NCBI GenBank assembly: GCA_036365145.1 | Contig: JAEOAD010000202.1 | Coordinates: forward strand, 1 to 64,000 | Source of the DNA: Orientallactaga sibirica | Lineage: Eukaryota; Chordata; Mammalia; Rodentia; Dipodidae | Length of the DNA stretch: 64,000 bases | Direction: 5' to 3' | In this document: one piece after another, positions 49,501 through 63,700 of the stretch | Layout of the letters: the number at the start of each line of letters is the position of its first letter | How positions within the stretch are numbered: the first letter of the stretch is position 1 | Translations under genes and position numbers: made by a program | Notes under the pieces: model-generated | Databases searched by the model: none | Seen by the model: the letters and a program-made list of their open reading frames with translations, nothing else | Told to the model about the DNA's origin: nothing

Positions 49501-51677
49501 GAAAACAAACATCTTCATTGAATCAAAGAAGGAAACATTGTACTGTGTGAAATAAGCAAATAACAAAGTTCTAGGAATCACTTGCTTTCCTACAAAGAAG
49601 GTTGAGTGCAGCAAGTTCAAACTTTCCTAGTTTGTGTAATCTAACAAGATGTACAAGTTAGTAGATTCGCCTCATTTCTAAAGTAGTTTCTTGAAAAAAC
49701 AAACATCTTCATTATTTAACATTGTACTGTGTGAAATAAGCTAATTGGTTCTAGGAATCACTTGCTTTCCTACAAAGAAGGTTGAGTGCAGCAAGTTCAA
49801 ACTTTCCTAGTTTGTGTAATCTAACAAGATGTACAAGTTAGTAGATTCGCCTCATTTCTAAAGTAGTTTTTTTGAAAAAAACAAACATCTTCATTGCTGT
49901 GAAACATTGTACTGTGTGAAATAAGCTAATAGGGTTCTAGGAATCACTTGCTTTCCAAAAAGAAGGTTGCAAAGCAAGCAGCAAGTTCAAGTTTGTAGTT
50001 TGTTAATCTAACAAGAACAAGACAAGTTAGTAGATTCGCCTCATTTCTAAAGTAGTTTCTTGAGAAAACAAACATCTTTTTGAACAAAACAAACATCTTC
50101 ATTTCTAACATTGTACTGTGTGAAATAAGCTAAGAAGGTTCTAGGAATCACTTGCTTTACAAACAAAGAAGGTTGAGTGCAGCAAGTTCAAACTTTCCTA
50201 GTTTGTGTAATCTAACAAGATGTACAAGTTAGTAGATTCGCCTCATTTCTAAAGTAGTTTCTTGAGAAAACAAACATCTTCATAACATTGTACTGTGTGA
50301 AATAAGCTAATTGGTTCTAGGAATCACTTGCTTTCCTACAAAGAAGGTTGAGTGCAGCAAGTTCAAACTTTCCTAGTTTGTGTAATCTAAAAGATATGTA
50401 AGTTAGTTAGTAGATTTTCCTCATTTCTAAAGTAGTTTCTTGAAAAAAACAAACATCTTTGAACATTGAACAACATTGTACTGTGTGAAATAAGCTAATT
50501 AGGGTTCTAGGAATCACTTGCTTTCCAAACAAAGAAGGTTGAGTGCAGCAAGTTCAAACTTTCCTAGTTTGTGTAATCTAACAAGATGTACAAGTTAGTA
50601 GATTCGCCTCATTTCTAAAGTAGTTTCTTGAGAAAACAAACATCTCATTGCCGAACAACATAACATTGTACTGTGTGAAAATTCGGTTCTAGGAATCACT
50701 TGCTTTCCTACAAAGAAGGTTGATCACTTCAAACTTTCCTACAAAGAAAGTTGTTGCAGCAAGTTCAAACTTTCCTAGTTTGTGTAATCTAACAAGATGT
50801 ACAAGTTAGTAGATTAGCTTCATTTCTAAAGTAGTTTCTTGAGAAAACAAACATCTTCATTAACATTGTACTGTGTGAAATAAGCTAATTAGGTTCTAGG
50901 AATCACTTGCTTTCCTACAAAGAAGGTTGAGTGCAGCAAGTTCAAACTTTCCTAGTTTGTGTAATCTAACAAGATGTACAAGTTAGTAGATTCGCCTCAT
51001 TTCTAAAGTAGTTTCTTGAGAAAAAAAACATCTTCATTGCCTAACATTGTACTGTGTGAAATAAGCTAATTGGTTCTAGGAATCACTTGCTTTCCTAAAA
51101 AGAAGGTTGAGTGCAGAAATAAGCTTTCCTAGTTTGTTCTAGGAATCACTTGCTTTCCTACAACAAAGAAGTAACAATCTAACAAGCAAGTTCAACATTT
51201 CAAAAAGTAGTTTCTAGTTTTGTAAGAAAACAAGATGTACTTTAGTAAACATCATTTCTACTAAAGTTTCTTGAAAAAACAAACATCTTCATTGGTTCTA
51301 ACATTGTACTGTGTGAAATAAGCTAAAAGAGGTTCTAGGAATCACTTGCTTTCCTACAAAAAGAAGGTTGAGTGCAGCAAGTTCAAACTTTCCTAGTTTG
51401 TGTAATCTAACAAGATGTACAAGTTAGTAGATTTCGCCTCATTTCTAAAGTAGTTTCTTGAGAAAACAAACATCTTCATAACATTGTAACATTGTACTGT
51501 GTGAAATAAGCTAATCGGTTCTAGGAATCACTTGCTTTCCAACAAAGAAGGTTGAGTGCAGCAAGTTCAAACTTTCCTAGTTTGTGTAATCTAACAAGAT
51601 GTACAAGTTAGTAGATTCGCCTCATTTCTAAAGTAGTTTTTGAAAAAAACAAACATCTTCATTAACATTGAACATTG

Positions 51678-51690
51678 TTGTGTGTGTGTG
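51678..51690 (+). repeat. Short (TG)n expansion within a monomer
   Basis: The normal actgtgtgaaat has become a longer TG run (ttgtgtgtgtgtgaaat). A similar, longer run is at 53419-53434. Confidence 0.8.
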
Positions 51691-53418
51691 AAATAAGCTA
51701 ATCTAGTTCTAGGAATCACTTGCTTTCAAACAAAGAAGGTTGAGTGCAAGTTCAAACTTCCAAGTAGTTTGTGTAATCTAAACAAAGTTCAAACTCATTT
51801 TTCCTAGTTTGTGTAATCTAACAAGATGTACATTTAGTAGATTAGTTCATTTCTAAAGTAGTTTCTTGAGAAAACAAACATCTTCATTTGTAACATTGTA
51901 CTGTGTGAAATAAGCTAATTGGTTCTAGGAATCAGCTTTCCTACAAAGAAGGTTGAGTGCAGCAAGTTCAAACTTTCCTAGTTTGTGTAATCTAACAAGA
52001 TGTACAAGTTAGTAGATTCGCCTCATTTCTAAAGTAGTTTCTTGAGAAAACAAACATCTTCATTGCCAACATTGTATTGTACTGTGAAATAAGCTAATTC
52101 GGTTCTAGGAATCATAAGCTAAATTGTGCAGCAAGTTCTAGGAATCACTTGCTTTCCTACAAAGAAGGTTGAGTGCAGCAAGTTCAAACTTTCCTAGTTT
52201 GTGTAATCTAACAAGATGTACAATTTTAGTAGATTGAAAAGCCTCATTTCTAAAAAAAAAACTTGAGAAAACAAACATCTTCATTGTTTAAACATTGTAC
52301 TGTGTGAAATAAGCTAATTGAAGTTCTAGGAATCACTTGCTTTCCTACAAAGAAGTTGTTGAGTGCAGCAAGTTCAAACTTTCCTAGTTTGTGTAACAAG
52401 AACAAGATGTACAAGTTAGTAGATTCATTTCTCATTTCTAAAGTAGTTTCTTGAAAAAAACAAACATCTTTCAATAACATTGTACTGTGTGAAATAAGCT
52501 AATTAGTTCTAGGAATCACTTGCTTTCCTACAAAGAAGGTTGAGTGCAGCAAGTTCAAACTTTCCTAGTTTGTGTAATCTAACAAGATGTACAAGTTAGT
52601 AGATTCGCCTCATTTCTAAAGTAGTAGTCTTGAGTTTCTTGAGAAAACAAACATTCATTATTGTAACATTGTACTGTGTGAAATAAGCTAATTAGGGTTC
52701 TAGGAATCACTTGCTTTCCAAAGAAAGAAGGTTGAGTGCAGCAAGTTCAAACTTTCCTAGTTTGTGTAATCTAACAAGATAGTAGAGTTAGTAGATTCGC
52801 CTCATTTCTAAAGTAGTTTCTTGAAAAAAACAAACATCTTCATAACATTGTAACATTGTACTGTGTGAAATAAGCTAATTCGGTTCTAGGAATCACTTGC
52901 TTTCCTACAAAGAAAAGAAGCAAGTTCAAACTTTCCTGCAGCAAGTTCAAACTTTCCTAGTTTGTGTAATCTAACAAGATGTACATTTAGTAGATTCGCC
53001 TCATTTCTAAAGTAGTTTCTTGAAAAACAAACATCTTCATTGTGAACATTGTACTGTGTGAAATAAGCTAATTGTTCTAGGAATCACTTGCTTTCCTACA
53101 AAGAAGGTTGAGTGCAGCAAGTTCAAACTTTCCTAGTTTGTGTAATCTAACAAGATGTACAAGTTAGTAGATTCGCCTCATTTCTAAAGTAGTTTCTTGA
53201 GAAAAAAACAAACATCTTCATTGCCGAATTAACATTGTACTGTGTGAAATAAGCTAATTTGGTTCTAGGAATCACTTGCTTTCCAACAAAGAAGGTTGAG
53301 TGCAGCAAGTTCAAACTTTCCTAGTTTGTTTGTGTAATCTAACAAGATGTAGTAGTTAGTAGATTCATTTCATTTCTAAAGTAGTTTCTTGAGAAAAAAA
53401 AACATCTTCAACATTAAT

Positions 53419-53434
53419 TGTGTGTGTGTGTGTG
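53419..53434 (+). repeat. Short (TG)n expansion within a monomer
   Basis: About eight TG units replace the tgtactgtgtgaaat part of a disrupted monomer, the same position as at 51678. It looks like slippage at the two-unit TG seed of the monomer. Confidence 0.8.
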
Positions 53435-56400
53435 AAATAAGTTCTAGGAATCACTTGCTTTTCTGAAGAATCACTTGCTTTAAAAAGAAGGTTGAGTGCA
53501 GCAAGTTCAAAACTTTAACTAGTTTGTGTAATCTAACAAGATAGTACAAGAGAAACCTCATTTCTAAAGTAGTTTCTTGAGAAAACAAACATCTTCATTA
53601 TTTAACATTGTACTGTGTGAAATAAGCTAATTCGGTTCTAGGAATCACTTGCTTTCCTACAAAGAAGGTTGAGTGCAGCAAGTTCAAACTTTCCTAGTTT
53701 GTGTTTGTCTAATCTAACAAGATGTAGTAGTTAGTAGATTCATTTCCTTTTAAAGTAGTGAGAAAAAAAACATCTTCATTCATTGTAACATTGTACTGTG
53801 AAAATAATTGTTTTCTAGGAATCACTTGCTTTAACAAAGAAGGTTGAGTGGTTCTAGGAATCACTAGTTTGCTGAAATCTAACAAACAAAGAAGGTTGAG
53901 TGCAGCAAGTTCAAACTTTCCTAGTTTGTGTAATCTAACAAGATGTACAAGTTAGTAGATTCATCCTCATTTCTAAAGTAGTTTCTTGAGAAAACAAACA
54001 TCTTCATTGCCTAACATTGTACTGTGTGAAATAAGCTTCTAGGAAATCACTTGAATCACTTGCAAAGAACAAAGAAGGTTGAGTGCAGCAAGTTCAAACT
54101 TTCTAACAAGTAATCTAACAAGATGTACAAGTTAGTAGATTCGCCTCATTTCTAAAGTAGTTTCTTGAAAAAACAAACATCTTCATTGCCTAACATTGTA
54201 CTGTGTGAAATAAGCTAATTCGGTTCTAGGAATCTTGCTTTCCTCCAAAGAAAAGAAGGTTGAGTGCAGCAAGTTCAAACTTTCCTAGTTTGTGTAATCT
54301 AACAAGATGTACAAGTTAGTAGATTCTCATTCATTTCTAAAGTAGTTTCTTGACAAAAACAAACATCTTCAATTTGTAATTGTACTGTGTGAAATAATTG
54401 TTCTAGGAATCACTTGCTTCCTACAAAGAAGAAGGTTGAGTGCAGCAAGTTCAAACTTTCCTAGTTTGTGTAATCTAACAAGAAGAAGTTAGATTGCCTC
54501 ATTTCTAAAGTTGAGAAAACAAAACTTTCTAAAGTAGTTTTTGTGTAATCTAACAAAACAAACATTTAGTAGAGAAAACAAATTTCTAAAGTGTGTTTCT
54601 TTGAAAAAAAAACAAACATCTTATTGAAAGAACATTGTACTGTGTGAAATAAGTTCTAAGAAAGGTTTGCTTTCAAACAAAGAAGTTGAGTGCAGCAAGT
54701 TCAAACTTTCCTAGTTTGTGTAATCTAACAAGATGTAGTAGTTAGTAGATTCGCCTCATTTCTAAAGTTTAGTTTTGAGAAAACAAACATCTTCATTGCC
54801 GAACTAACATTGAAATAAGCTAAAATAAGTAGTTAGGAATCTCTAGGAATCAAAGAAGCTACAAACAAAGAAGGCAGCAAGTTCAAACTTTCCTAGTTTG
54901 TGTAATCTAACAAGATGTACAAGATAGTAGTAGAAGTTAGTAGATTCTAAAAGTAAAGAGAAAGTAGTTTCTTGAAAAAAACAAACATCTTCATTACTGT
55001 AAACATTGTACTGTGTGAAATAGGAATCACTAGGAATAGGAATCACTTGCTTTACAAAGAAAAGTTGGTTGAGCAAGTTCAAAGTTCAAAGTTTGTAGTT
55101 TGTGTAATCTAACAAGATGTACAAGTTAGTATTCGCCTCATTTCTAGTATTTCTAAATTTCTAGTTTAGTTTGAGAAAACAAAAACATCTTCATAACTAA
55201 CATTGTACTGTGTGAAATAAGCTAATTCAGTTCTAGGAATCACTTGCTTTCCTACAAAGAAGGTTGAGTGCAGCAAGTTCAAGTTTTCCTAGTTTGTGTA
55301 ATCTAACAAGATGTACAAGTTAGTAGATTCGCCTCATTTCTAAAGTAGTTTCTTGAGAAAAAACAAACATCTTCATTGCATTGTAACATTACTGTGAAAT
55401 AAATAAGCTGTTCTAGGAATTCTAGGAATCACTTGCAAAAAGAACAAAGAAGGCAAGTGCAGCAAGTTCAAACTTTGTGTAGTTTGTGTAAAGATAACAA
55501 GATGTTAGTAGTTAGTAGATTCATCATTTCTAAAGTAGTTTCTTGAAAAAACAAACATCTTCATTGCCAACATTGTACTGTGTGAAATGTGTTCTAGGAA
55601 TCAATCACTTTTTCTACAAAATCACTGAGCAAAGTCCAAACAAAAAGAAGGTTGAGTGCAGCAAGTTCAAACTTTCCTAGTTTGTGTAATCTAACAAGAT
55701 GTACAAGTTAGTAGATTCGCCTCATTTCTAAAGTAGTTTCTTGAGAAAACAAACATCTTCATTAATTGTAACATTGTACTGTGTGAAATAAGCTAATTTG
55801 GTTCTAGGAATCACTTGCTTTCCTACAAAGAAGGTTGAGTGCAGCAAGTTCAAACTTTCCTAGTTTGTGTAATCTAACAAGATGTACAAGTTAGTTAGTA
55901 GATCATTTCATTTCATTTCTAAAGTAGTTTTTGAGAAAACAAACATCTTCATAAAACTAACATTGTACTGTGTGAAATAAGCTAATTAGGTTCTAGGAAT
56001 CACTTGCTTTCAAAGAACAAAGAAGGTTGAGTGCAGCAAGTTCAAACTTTCCTAGTTTGTGTAATCTAACAAGATGTACAAGTTAGTAGATTCATTTCTC
56101 ATTTCTAAAGTAGTTTTTCTTGAAAAACATCTTCAAACATTGTACTGTGTGAAATAAGCTAATTGTTCTAGGAATCACTTGCTTTCCTAAACATTGTACT
56201 GTGTACAAAAACTTTTTTTTCTAGGAATCACTTGCTTTCCTACAAAGAAGGTTGAGTGCAGCAAGTTCAAACTTTCCTAGTTTGTGTAATCTAACAAGAT
56301 GTACAAGTTAGTAGATTCGCCTCATTTCTAAAGTAGTTTCTTGAGAAAAAAACAAACATCTTCATTGCCGAACATTGTACTGTGAAAAATAAGCTAATTC

Positions 56401-59400
56401 GGTTCTAGGAATCACTTGCTTTCCTACAAAGAAGGTTGAGTGCAGCAAGTTCAAACTTTCCTAGTTTGTGTAATCTAACAAGATGTAGTTAGTTAGTAGA
56501 GATCATTTCATTTCTAATTTCTAAAGTAGAGAAAAGAAAACAAACATCTTCATAACATTGTAACATTGTAATGTGTGAAATAAGCTAATTAGGGTTCTAG
56601 GAATCACTTGCTTTCCTACAAAGAAGGTTGAGTGCAGCAAGTTCAAACTTTCCTAGTTTGTGTAATCTAACAAGATGTACAAGTTAGTAGATTCGCCTCA
56701 TTTCTAAAGTAGTTTCTTGAGAAAACAAACATCTTCATTGCATAACATTGTACTGTGTGAAATAAGCTAATTGGTTCTAGGAATCACTTGCTTTCCTACA
56801 AAAGAAGGTTGAGTGCAGCAAGTTCAAACTTTCCTAGTTTGTGTAATCTAACAAGATGTACAAGTTAGTAGATTCGCCTCATTTCTAAAGTAGTTTCTTG
56901 AGAAAAAACAAACATCTTCATTGCCATAACATTGTACTGTGTGAAATAAGCTGTTCTTCGGTTCTGTTCTAGGAATCTTGCTTTCTTTCCTACAAAAAGA
57001 AGGTTGAGTGCAAAGCAAGTTCAAAGTTTCCTAGTTTGTGTAATCTAACAAGATAGTAGTTAGTAGATTCATTTCAGTAAAGTAGTTTTTGAAAAAAACA
57101 AACATCTTAACATTGTACTGTGTGAAATAAGCTTGGTTCTAGGAATCATTGTACTGAGTGCAGCAAGTTGAAGTTAAGCTAAAAGTTCTAAATCACTTGC
57201 TTTCCTACAAACAAGTTGAGCAGCAAGTTCAAAGTTTTTCTAGTTTGTGTAATCTAACAAGATGTACAAGTTAGTAGATTTGCCTCATTTCTAAAGTAGT
57301 TTTTGAGAAAACAAACATCTTCAATTAAACATTGTACTGTGTGAAATAAGCTAATTAAAGTTCTAGGAATCACTTGCTTTCAAAGAACAAAGAAGGTTGA
57401 GTGCAGCAAGTTCAAACTTTCCTAGTTTGTGTAATCTAACAAGATGTACAAGTTAGTAGATTCGCCTCATTTCTAAAGTAGTTTCTTGAGAAAACAAACA
57501 TCTTCATTGCTAACATTGTACTGTGTGAAATAAGCTAATTGGTTCTAGGAATCACTTGCTTTCCTACAAAGAAGGTTGAGTGCAGCAAGTTCAAACTTTC
57601 CTAGTTTGTGTAATCTAACAAGATGTACAGTTAGTTAGTAGATTCATTTCTAATTTCTAAAGTAGTTTCTTGACAAAAAACAAACATCTTCATGAACATT
57701 GTAACATTGTACTGTGTGAAATAAGCTAATTCGGTTCTAGGAATCACTTGCTTTCCCTACAAAGAAGGTTGAGTGCAGCAAGTTCAAACTTTCCTAGTTT
57801 GTGTAATCTAACAAGATGTACAAGTTAGTAGATCGCCTCATTTCTAAAGTAGTTTCTTGAGAAAACAAACATCTTCTTAACATTGTACTGTGTGAAAAAA
57901 TTGGTTCTAGGAAACTTCTTTCATTTTCTAAAATTACAAACTGTGTGAAATAAGCTAATTGTTCTAGGAATCACTTGCTTTCCTACAAAGAAGTGCAAAG
58001 TTCAAAGTAATTGTGTAAACAAGATGTACAAGTTAGTAGATTCGCCTCATTTCTAAAGTAGTTTCTTGAGAAAACAAACATCTTCATTTGCCGAACATTG
58101 TAACATTGTACTGTGTGAAATAAGCTAATTCTAGTTCTAGGAATCACTTGCTTTCCTACAAAGAAGGTTGAGTGCAGCAAGTTCAAACTTTCCTAGTTTA
58201 GTAATCTAACAAGACAAGATACAAGTTAGTAGATTCGCCTCATTTCTAAAGTAGTTTCTTGAGAAAAAAACATCTTCATTGCTTCATTGTCTAAAGTAGT
58301 TTTTGAGAAAACAAACATCTTCATTGTTGTAACATTGTACTGTGTGAAATAAGCTAAGGTTCTAGGAATCACTTGCAAAAACAAAGAAGGTTGAGTGCAG
58401 CAAGTTCAAACTTTCCTAGTTTGTGTAATCTAACAAGATGTACAAGTTAGTAGATTTGCCTCATTTCTAAAGTAGTTTCTTGAAAAAAACAAACATCTTC
58501 ATTGCCTAACATTGTACTGTGTGAAATAAGCTAATTAGTTCTAGGAATCACTTGCTTTCCTACAAAGAAGGTTGAGTGCAGCAAGTTCAAACTTTCCTAG
58601 TTTGTGTAATCTAACAAGATGTACAAGTTAGTAGATTCGCCTCATTTCTAAAGTAAAGTAGTTTGAGAAAAAAAAACAAACATCTTCGAACATTACTGTG
58701 TGAAACATTGTACTGTGTGAAATAAGCTAAGGAATTCTAGGAATCACTTGCTTTCCTACAAAGAAGGTTGAGTGCAGCAAGTTCAAACTTTCCTAGTTTG
58801 TGTAATCTAACAAGATGTACAAGTTAGTAGATTCGCCATCATTTCTAAAGTAGTTTCTTGAGAAAACAAACATCTTCATTAACATAACATTGTACTGTGT
58901 GAAATAAGCTAATTCGGTTCTAGGAATCACTTGCTTTCCTACAAAGAAGGTTGAGTGCAGCAAGTCAAAAACTTTCCTAGTTTGTGTAATCTAACAAGAT
59001 GTACAAGTTAGTAGATTCGCCTCATTTCTAAAGTAGTTTCTTGAAAAACAAACATCTTCATTGTTAACATTGTACTGTGTGAAATAAGCTAATTCGGTTC
59101 TAGGAATCACTTGCTTTCCTACAAAGAAGGTTGAGTGCAGCAAGTTCAAACTTTCCTAGTTTGTGTAATCTAACAAGATGTAGTTAGTTAGTAGATTCGC
59201 CTCATTTCTAAAGTAGTTTTGAGAAAAAACAAACATCTTCATTAACATTGTAACATTGTACTGTGTGAAATAAGCTAATTTGTTCTAGGAAATCTTTTGC
59301 TTTCAAACAAAGAAGGTTGAGTTCAGCAAGTTCAAAGTTTGTTTCCTAGTTTAATCTAACAAGAACAAGATGTTAGTAGATTAGTAGATTTCTAAAGTAG

Positions 59401-60559
59401 TTTCTGAGAAAAACAAGTTTCATTTGAAAAACAAACATCTGTGTGAAATTGTGTAACATTGTACTCTGTGAAATAAGCTAATTAGGTTCTAGGAATCACT
59501 TGCTTTCCTACAAAGAAGGTTGAGTGCAGCAAGTTCAAACTTTCCTAGTTTGTGTAATCTAACAAGATGTACAAGTTAGTAGATTCGCCTCATTTCTAAA
59601 GTAGTTTCTTGAGAAAACAAACATCTTCATTGCCTAACATTGTACTGTGTGAAATAAGCTAATTCGGTTCTAGGAATCACTTGCTTTCCTACAAAGAAGG
59701 TTGAGTGCAGCAAGTTCAAAACTTTCCTAGTTTGTGTAATCTAACAAGATGTACAAGTTAGTAGTAGAGATTGCCTCATTTCTAAAGTAGTTTTGAAAAA
59801 AACAAATCTTCATTGCCGAAAACATTGTACTGTGTGAAATAAGCAAATTGTTCTAGGAATCACTTGCTTTCCTACAAATTTCTCAAAGAAGTTCAAAAAA
59901 AAGAAAACAAACATCTGAATTAATGAAATTGTAAGTGTGAAATAAGTTTTAAGTAGTAGAATCACTTGCTTTCAGTAAAAAGAAGTTGAGCAGCAAACAA
60001 AAATAAAGTAGTTTGTGTAAAAACAAAGATGTACTGTTAGTAGATTCATTTCATTTCTAAAGTAGTTTCTTGAAAAAAACAAACATCTTAATTGCTTAAC
60101 ATTGTACTGTGTGAAATAAGCTGCAGTTCTAGGAATCACTTTGCTTTCCTACAAAGAAGGTTGAGTGCAGCAAGTTCAAACTTTCCTAGTAACAAGTAAT
60201 CTAACAAGATGTACAAGTTAGTAGATTCGCCTCATTTCTAAAGTAGTTTTTGAAAAAACAAACATCTTCACTTAACATTGTACTGTGTGAAATAAGCTCG
60301 GTTCTAGGAATCACTTGCTTTCCTACAAAGAAAAGGTTGAGTTGCAGCAAGTTCAAACTTTCCTAGTTTGTGTAATCTAACAAGATGTACAAGTTAGTAG
60401 ATTCGCCTCATTTCTAAAGTAGTTTCTTGAGAAAACAAACATCTTCATTGCCTAACATTGTACTGTGTGAAATAATTCGGTTCTAGGAATCACTTGCTTT
60501 GCTTTCCTACAAAGAAGGTTGAGTGCAGCAAGTTCAAACTTTCCTAGTTTGTGTAATCT

Positions 60560-60700
60560 AACAAGAACTAACAAAAAGTTTTAGTAAAGTTTAACAAGAT
60601 GTAAAGAAAACAAAGAAGAAAACAAACAAATTTTAAAGTTTGTGTTGTAACAAATGTGTTGTAGTAAACAAATTTTGTAAAGTGTTTCTTGAAAAAACAA
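60560..60700 (+). repeat. Low-complexity island within the satellite
   Basis: About 140 bp made almost only of A/T-rich pieces of satellite text (taacaag, aaacaaac, tttgtaaag, gtgttgtaa) with nearly no C. Monomer phase is lost and resumes at cttgaaaaaacaaacatcttc near 60688. Confidence 0.7.
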
Positions 60701-63700
60701 ACATCTTCATCTAGGAATCAAACTGTTGAAATAAGCTAAAGAAGTTCAAAATCACTTGCTTTCCCAAACAAAGAAGGTTGAGCAGCAAGTTCAAACTTTC
60801 CTAGTTTGTGTAATCTAACAAGATGTACAAGTTAGTAGATTCGCCTCATTTCTAAAGTAGTTTCTTGAAACAAACATCTTCATTGCCGAACATTGTACTG
60901 TGTGAAATAAGAAATAAGGAATACTTGCTTCTAGGAATCACTTGAATCACTTACAAAGAACAAAGAAGGTTGAGTGCAAAGTTCAAGTTCAAAGTTTGTT
61001 GTTAATAACAAGAAACAAGATGTAGTTAGTAGATCTAAGCCTCATTTTGAGAAAAAGTAGTTTCTTGAGAAAACAAACATCTTCATTTGAAATAACATTG
61101 TACTGTGTGAAATTGTAAATGTGTGAAATCACTTGCTTTCCTACAAAAGTTCTAGGAATCACTTGCTTTCCTACAAAGAAGGTTGAGTGCAGCAAGTTCA
61201 AACTTTCCTAGTTTGTGTAATCTAACAAGATGTACAAGTTAGTAGATTGCCTCATTTCTAAAGTAAACATTGAAAAAAACAAACATCTTCATTGAACATT
61301 AACATTGTACTGTGTGAAATAAGCTAATTGGTTCTAGGAATCACTTGCTTTCCTACAAAGAAGGTTGAGTGCAGCAAGTTCAAACTTTCCTAGTTTGTGT
61401 AATCTAACAAGATGTACAAGTTAGTAGATTCGCCTCATTTCTAAAGTAGTTTTGAGAAAAAAAAAAACATCTTCACATTTAACATTACTGTGTGAAATAA
61501 GCTAATTCGGTTCTAGGAATCACTTGCTTTCCTACAAAGAAGGTTGAGTGCAGCAAGTTCAAACTTTCCTAGTTTGTGTAATCTAACAAGATGTACAAGT
61601 TAGTAGATTCATTTTAAAGTAGTTTTTTTCATTTTGAAACAAAGAAGTTGATTGCAGAAACAAAAACATTGTAGTTTGTGTAATCTAACAAGATGTACAA
61701 AGTAGATTGCTTTCATTTCTAAAGTAGTTTCTTGAAAAAAACAAACATCTTCATTGTGCAGCAACATTGTACTGTGTGAAATAGTTTAGTTAGTTTCTAG
61801 GAATCACTTGCTTTCCTACAAAGAAGGTTGAGTGCAGCAAGTTCAAACTTTCCTAGTTTGTGTAATCTAACAAGATGTACAAGTTAGTAGAGCCTCATTT
61901 CTAAAGTAGTTTCTTGAGAAAACAAACATCTTCATTGCCTAACATTGTACTGTGTGAAATAAGCTAATTGGTTCTAGGAATCACTTGCTTTCCTACAAAG
62001 AAGGTTGAGTGCAGCAAGTTCAAACTTTCCTAGTTTGTGTAATCTAACAAGATGTAGTAGTTAGTAGATTATTTCTCATTTCTAAAGTAGTTTCTGAAAA
62101 AAACAAATTCAACATTGTGAAACATGCCTAATATTGTACTGTGTGAAATAAGCTAAAAGAAGGTTCTAGAAATCACTTGCTTTCCTAGTTTGTGTAAAAG
62201 AAGGTTGAGTGCAGCAAGTTCAAACTTTCCTAGTTTGTGTAATCTAACAAGATGTACAAGTTAGTAGATTCATTCATTTCTAAAGTAACTTGAGAAAACA
62301 AACATCTTCATTACTAACATTGTACTGTGTGAAATAAGCTAGCAAGTTCTAGGAATCACTTGCTTTCCTACAAAGAAGGTTGAGTGCAGCAAGTTCAAAC
62401 TTTCCTAGTTTGTGTAATCTAACAAGATGTACAAGTTAGTAGATTCGCCTCATTTCTAAAGTAGTTTCTTGAGAAAACAAACATCTTCATTGCATAACAT
62501 TGTACTGTGTGAAATAAGCTAATTGGTTCTAGGAATCACTTGCTTTCCTACAAAGAAGGTTGAGTGCAGCAAGTTCAAGTTCAAACTTTCCTAGTTTGTG
62601 TAATCTAACAAGATGTACAAGTTAGTAGATTCGCCTCATTTCTAAAGTAGTTTCTGAGAAAACAAACATCTTCATTGCCGAACATTGTACTGTGTGAAAT
62701 AAGCTAATTCGTTCAATCACTTGCTTTCCTACAAAGAAGGTTGAGTGCAGCAAGTTCAAACTTTCCTAGTTTGTGTAATCTAACAAGAAAGTTCAAACTT
62801 TCCTAGTTTTTGTGTAATCTAACAAGATGTACAAGTTAGTAGATTTGCCTCATTTCTAAAGTAGTTTCTTGAGAAAACAAACATCTTCATTGTTTAACAT
62901 TGTACTGTGTGAAATAAGCTAATTGTTCTAGGAATCACTTGCTTTCCTACAAAGAAGGTTGAGTGCAGCAAGTTCAAACTTTCCTAGTTTGTGTAATCTA
63001 ACAAGATGTACAAGTTAGTAGATTCGCCTCATTTCTAAAGTAGTTTCTTGAAAAAAACAAACATCTTCATTGCCTAACATTGTACTGTGTGAAATAAGCT
63101 AATTCTGTTCTAGGAATCACTTGCTTTCCAAACAAAGAAGGTTGAGTGCAGCAAGTTCAAACTTTCCTAGTTTGTGTAATCTAACAAGATGTACAAGTTA
63201 GTAGATTCGCCTCATTTCTAAAGTAGTTTTTGAGAAAAAAAAAACATCTTCATTGCCGAACATTGTACTGTGTGAAATAAGCTAATTAGGTTCTAGGAAT
63301 CACTTTCCTTCCAAACAAAGAAGGTTGAGTGCAGCAAGTTCAAACTTTCCTAGTTTGTGTAATCTAACAAGATGTGTAGTTAGAGATTCTCATTTCTAAA
63401 GTAAAGTAGTTTCTTGAACAAAAAACAAACATCTTCATTGTAACATTGTAACATTGTACTGTGTGAAATAAGCTAATTCGGTTCTAGGAATCACTTTTTC
63501 CAACAAAGAAGGTTGAGTGCAGCAAGTTCAAACTTTCCTAGTTTGTGTAATCTAACAAGATGTACAAGTTAGTAGATTCGCCTCATTTCTAAAGTAGTTT
63601 CTTGAGAAAAAACAAACATCTTCATTGTGTGAAATAACATTGTACTGTGTGAAATAAGCTAATTCGGTTCTAGGAATCACTTGCTTTCCTACAAAGAAGG

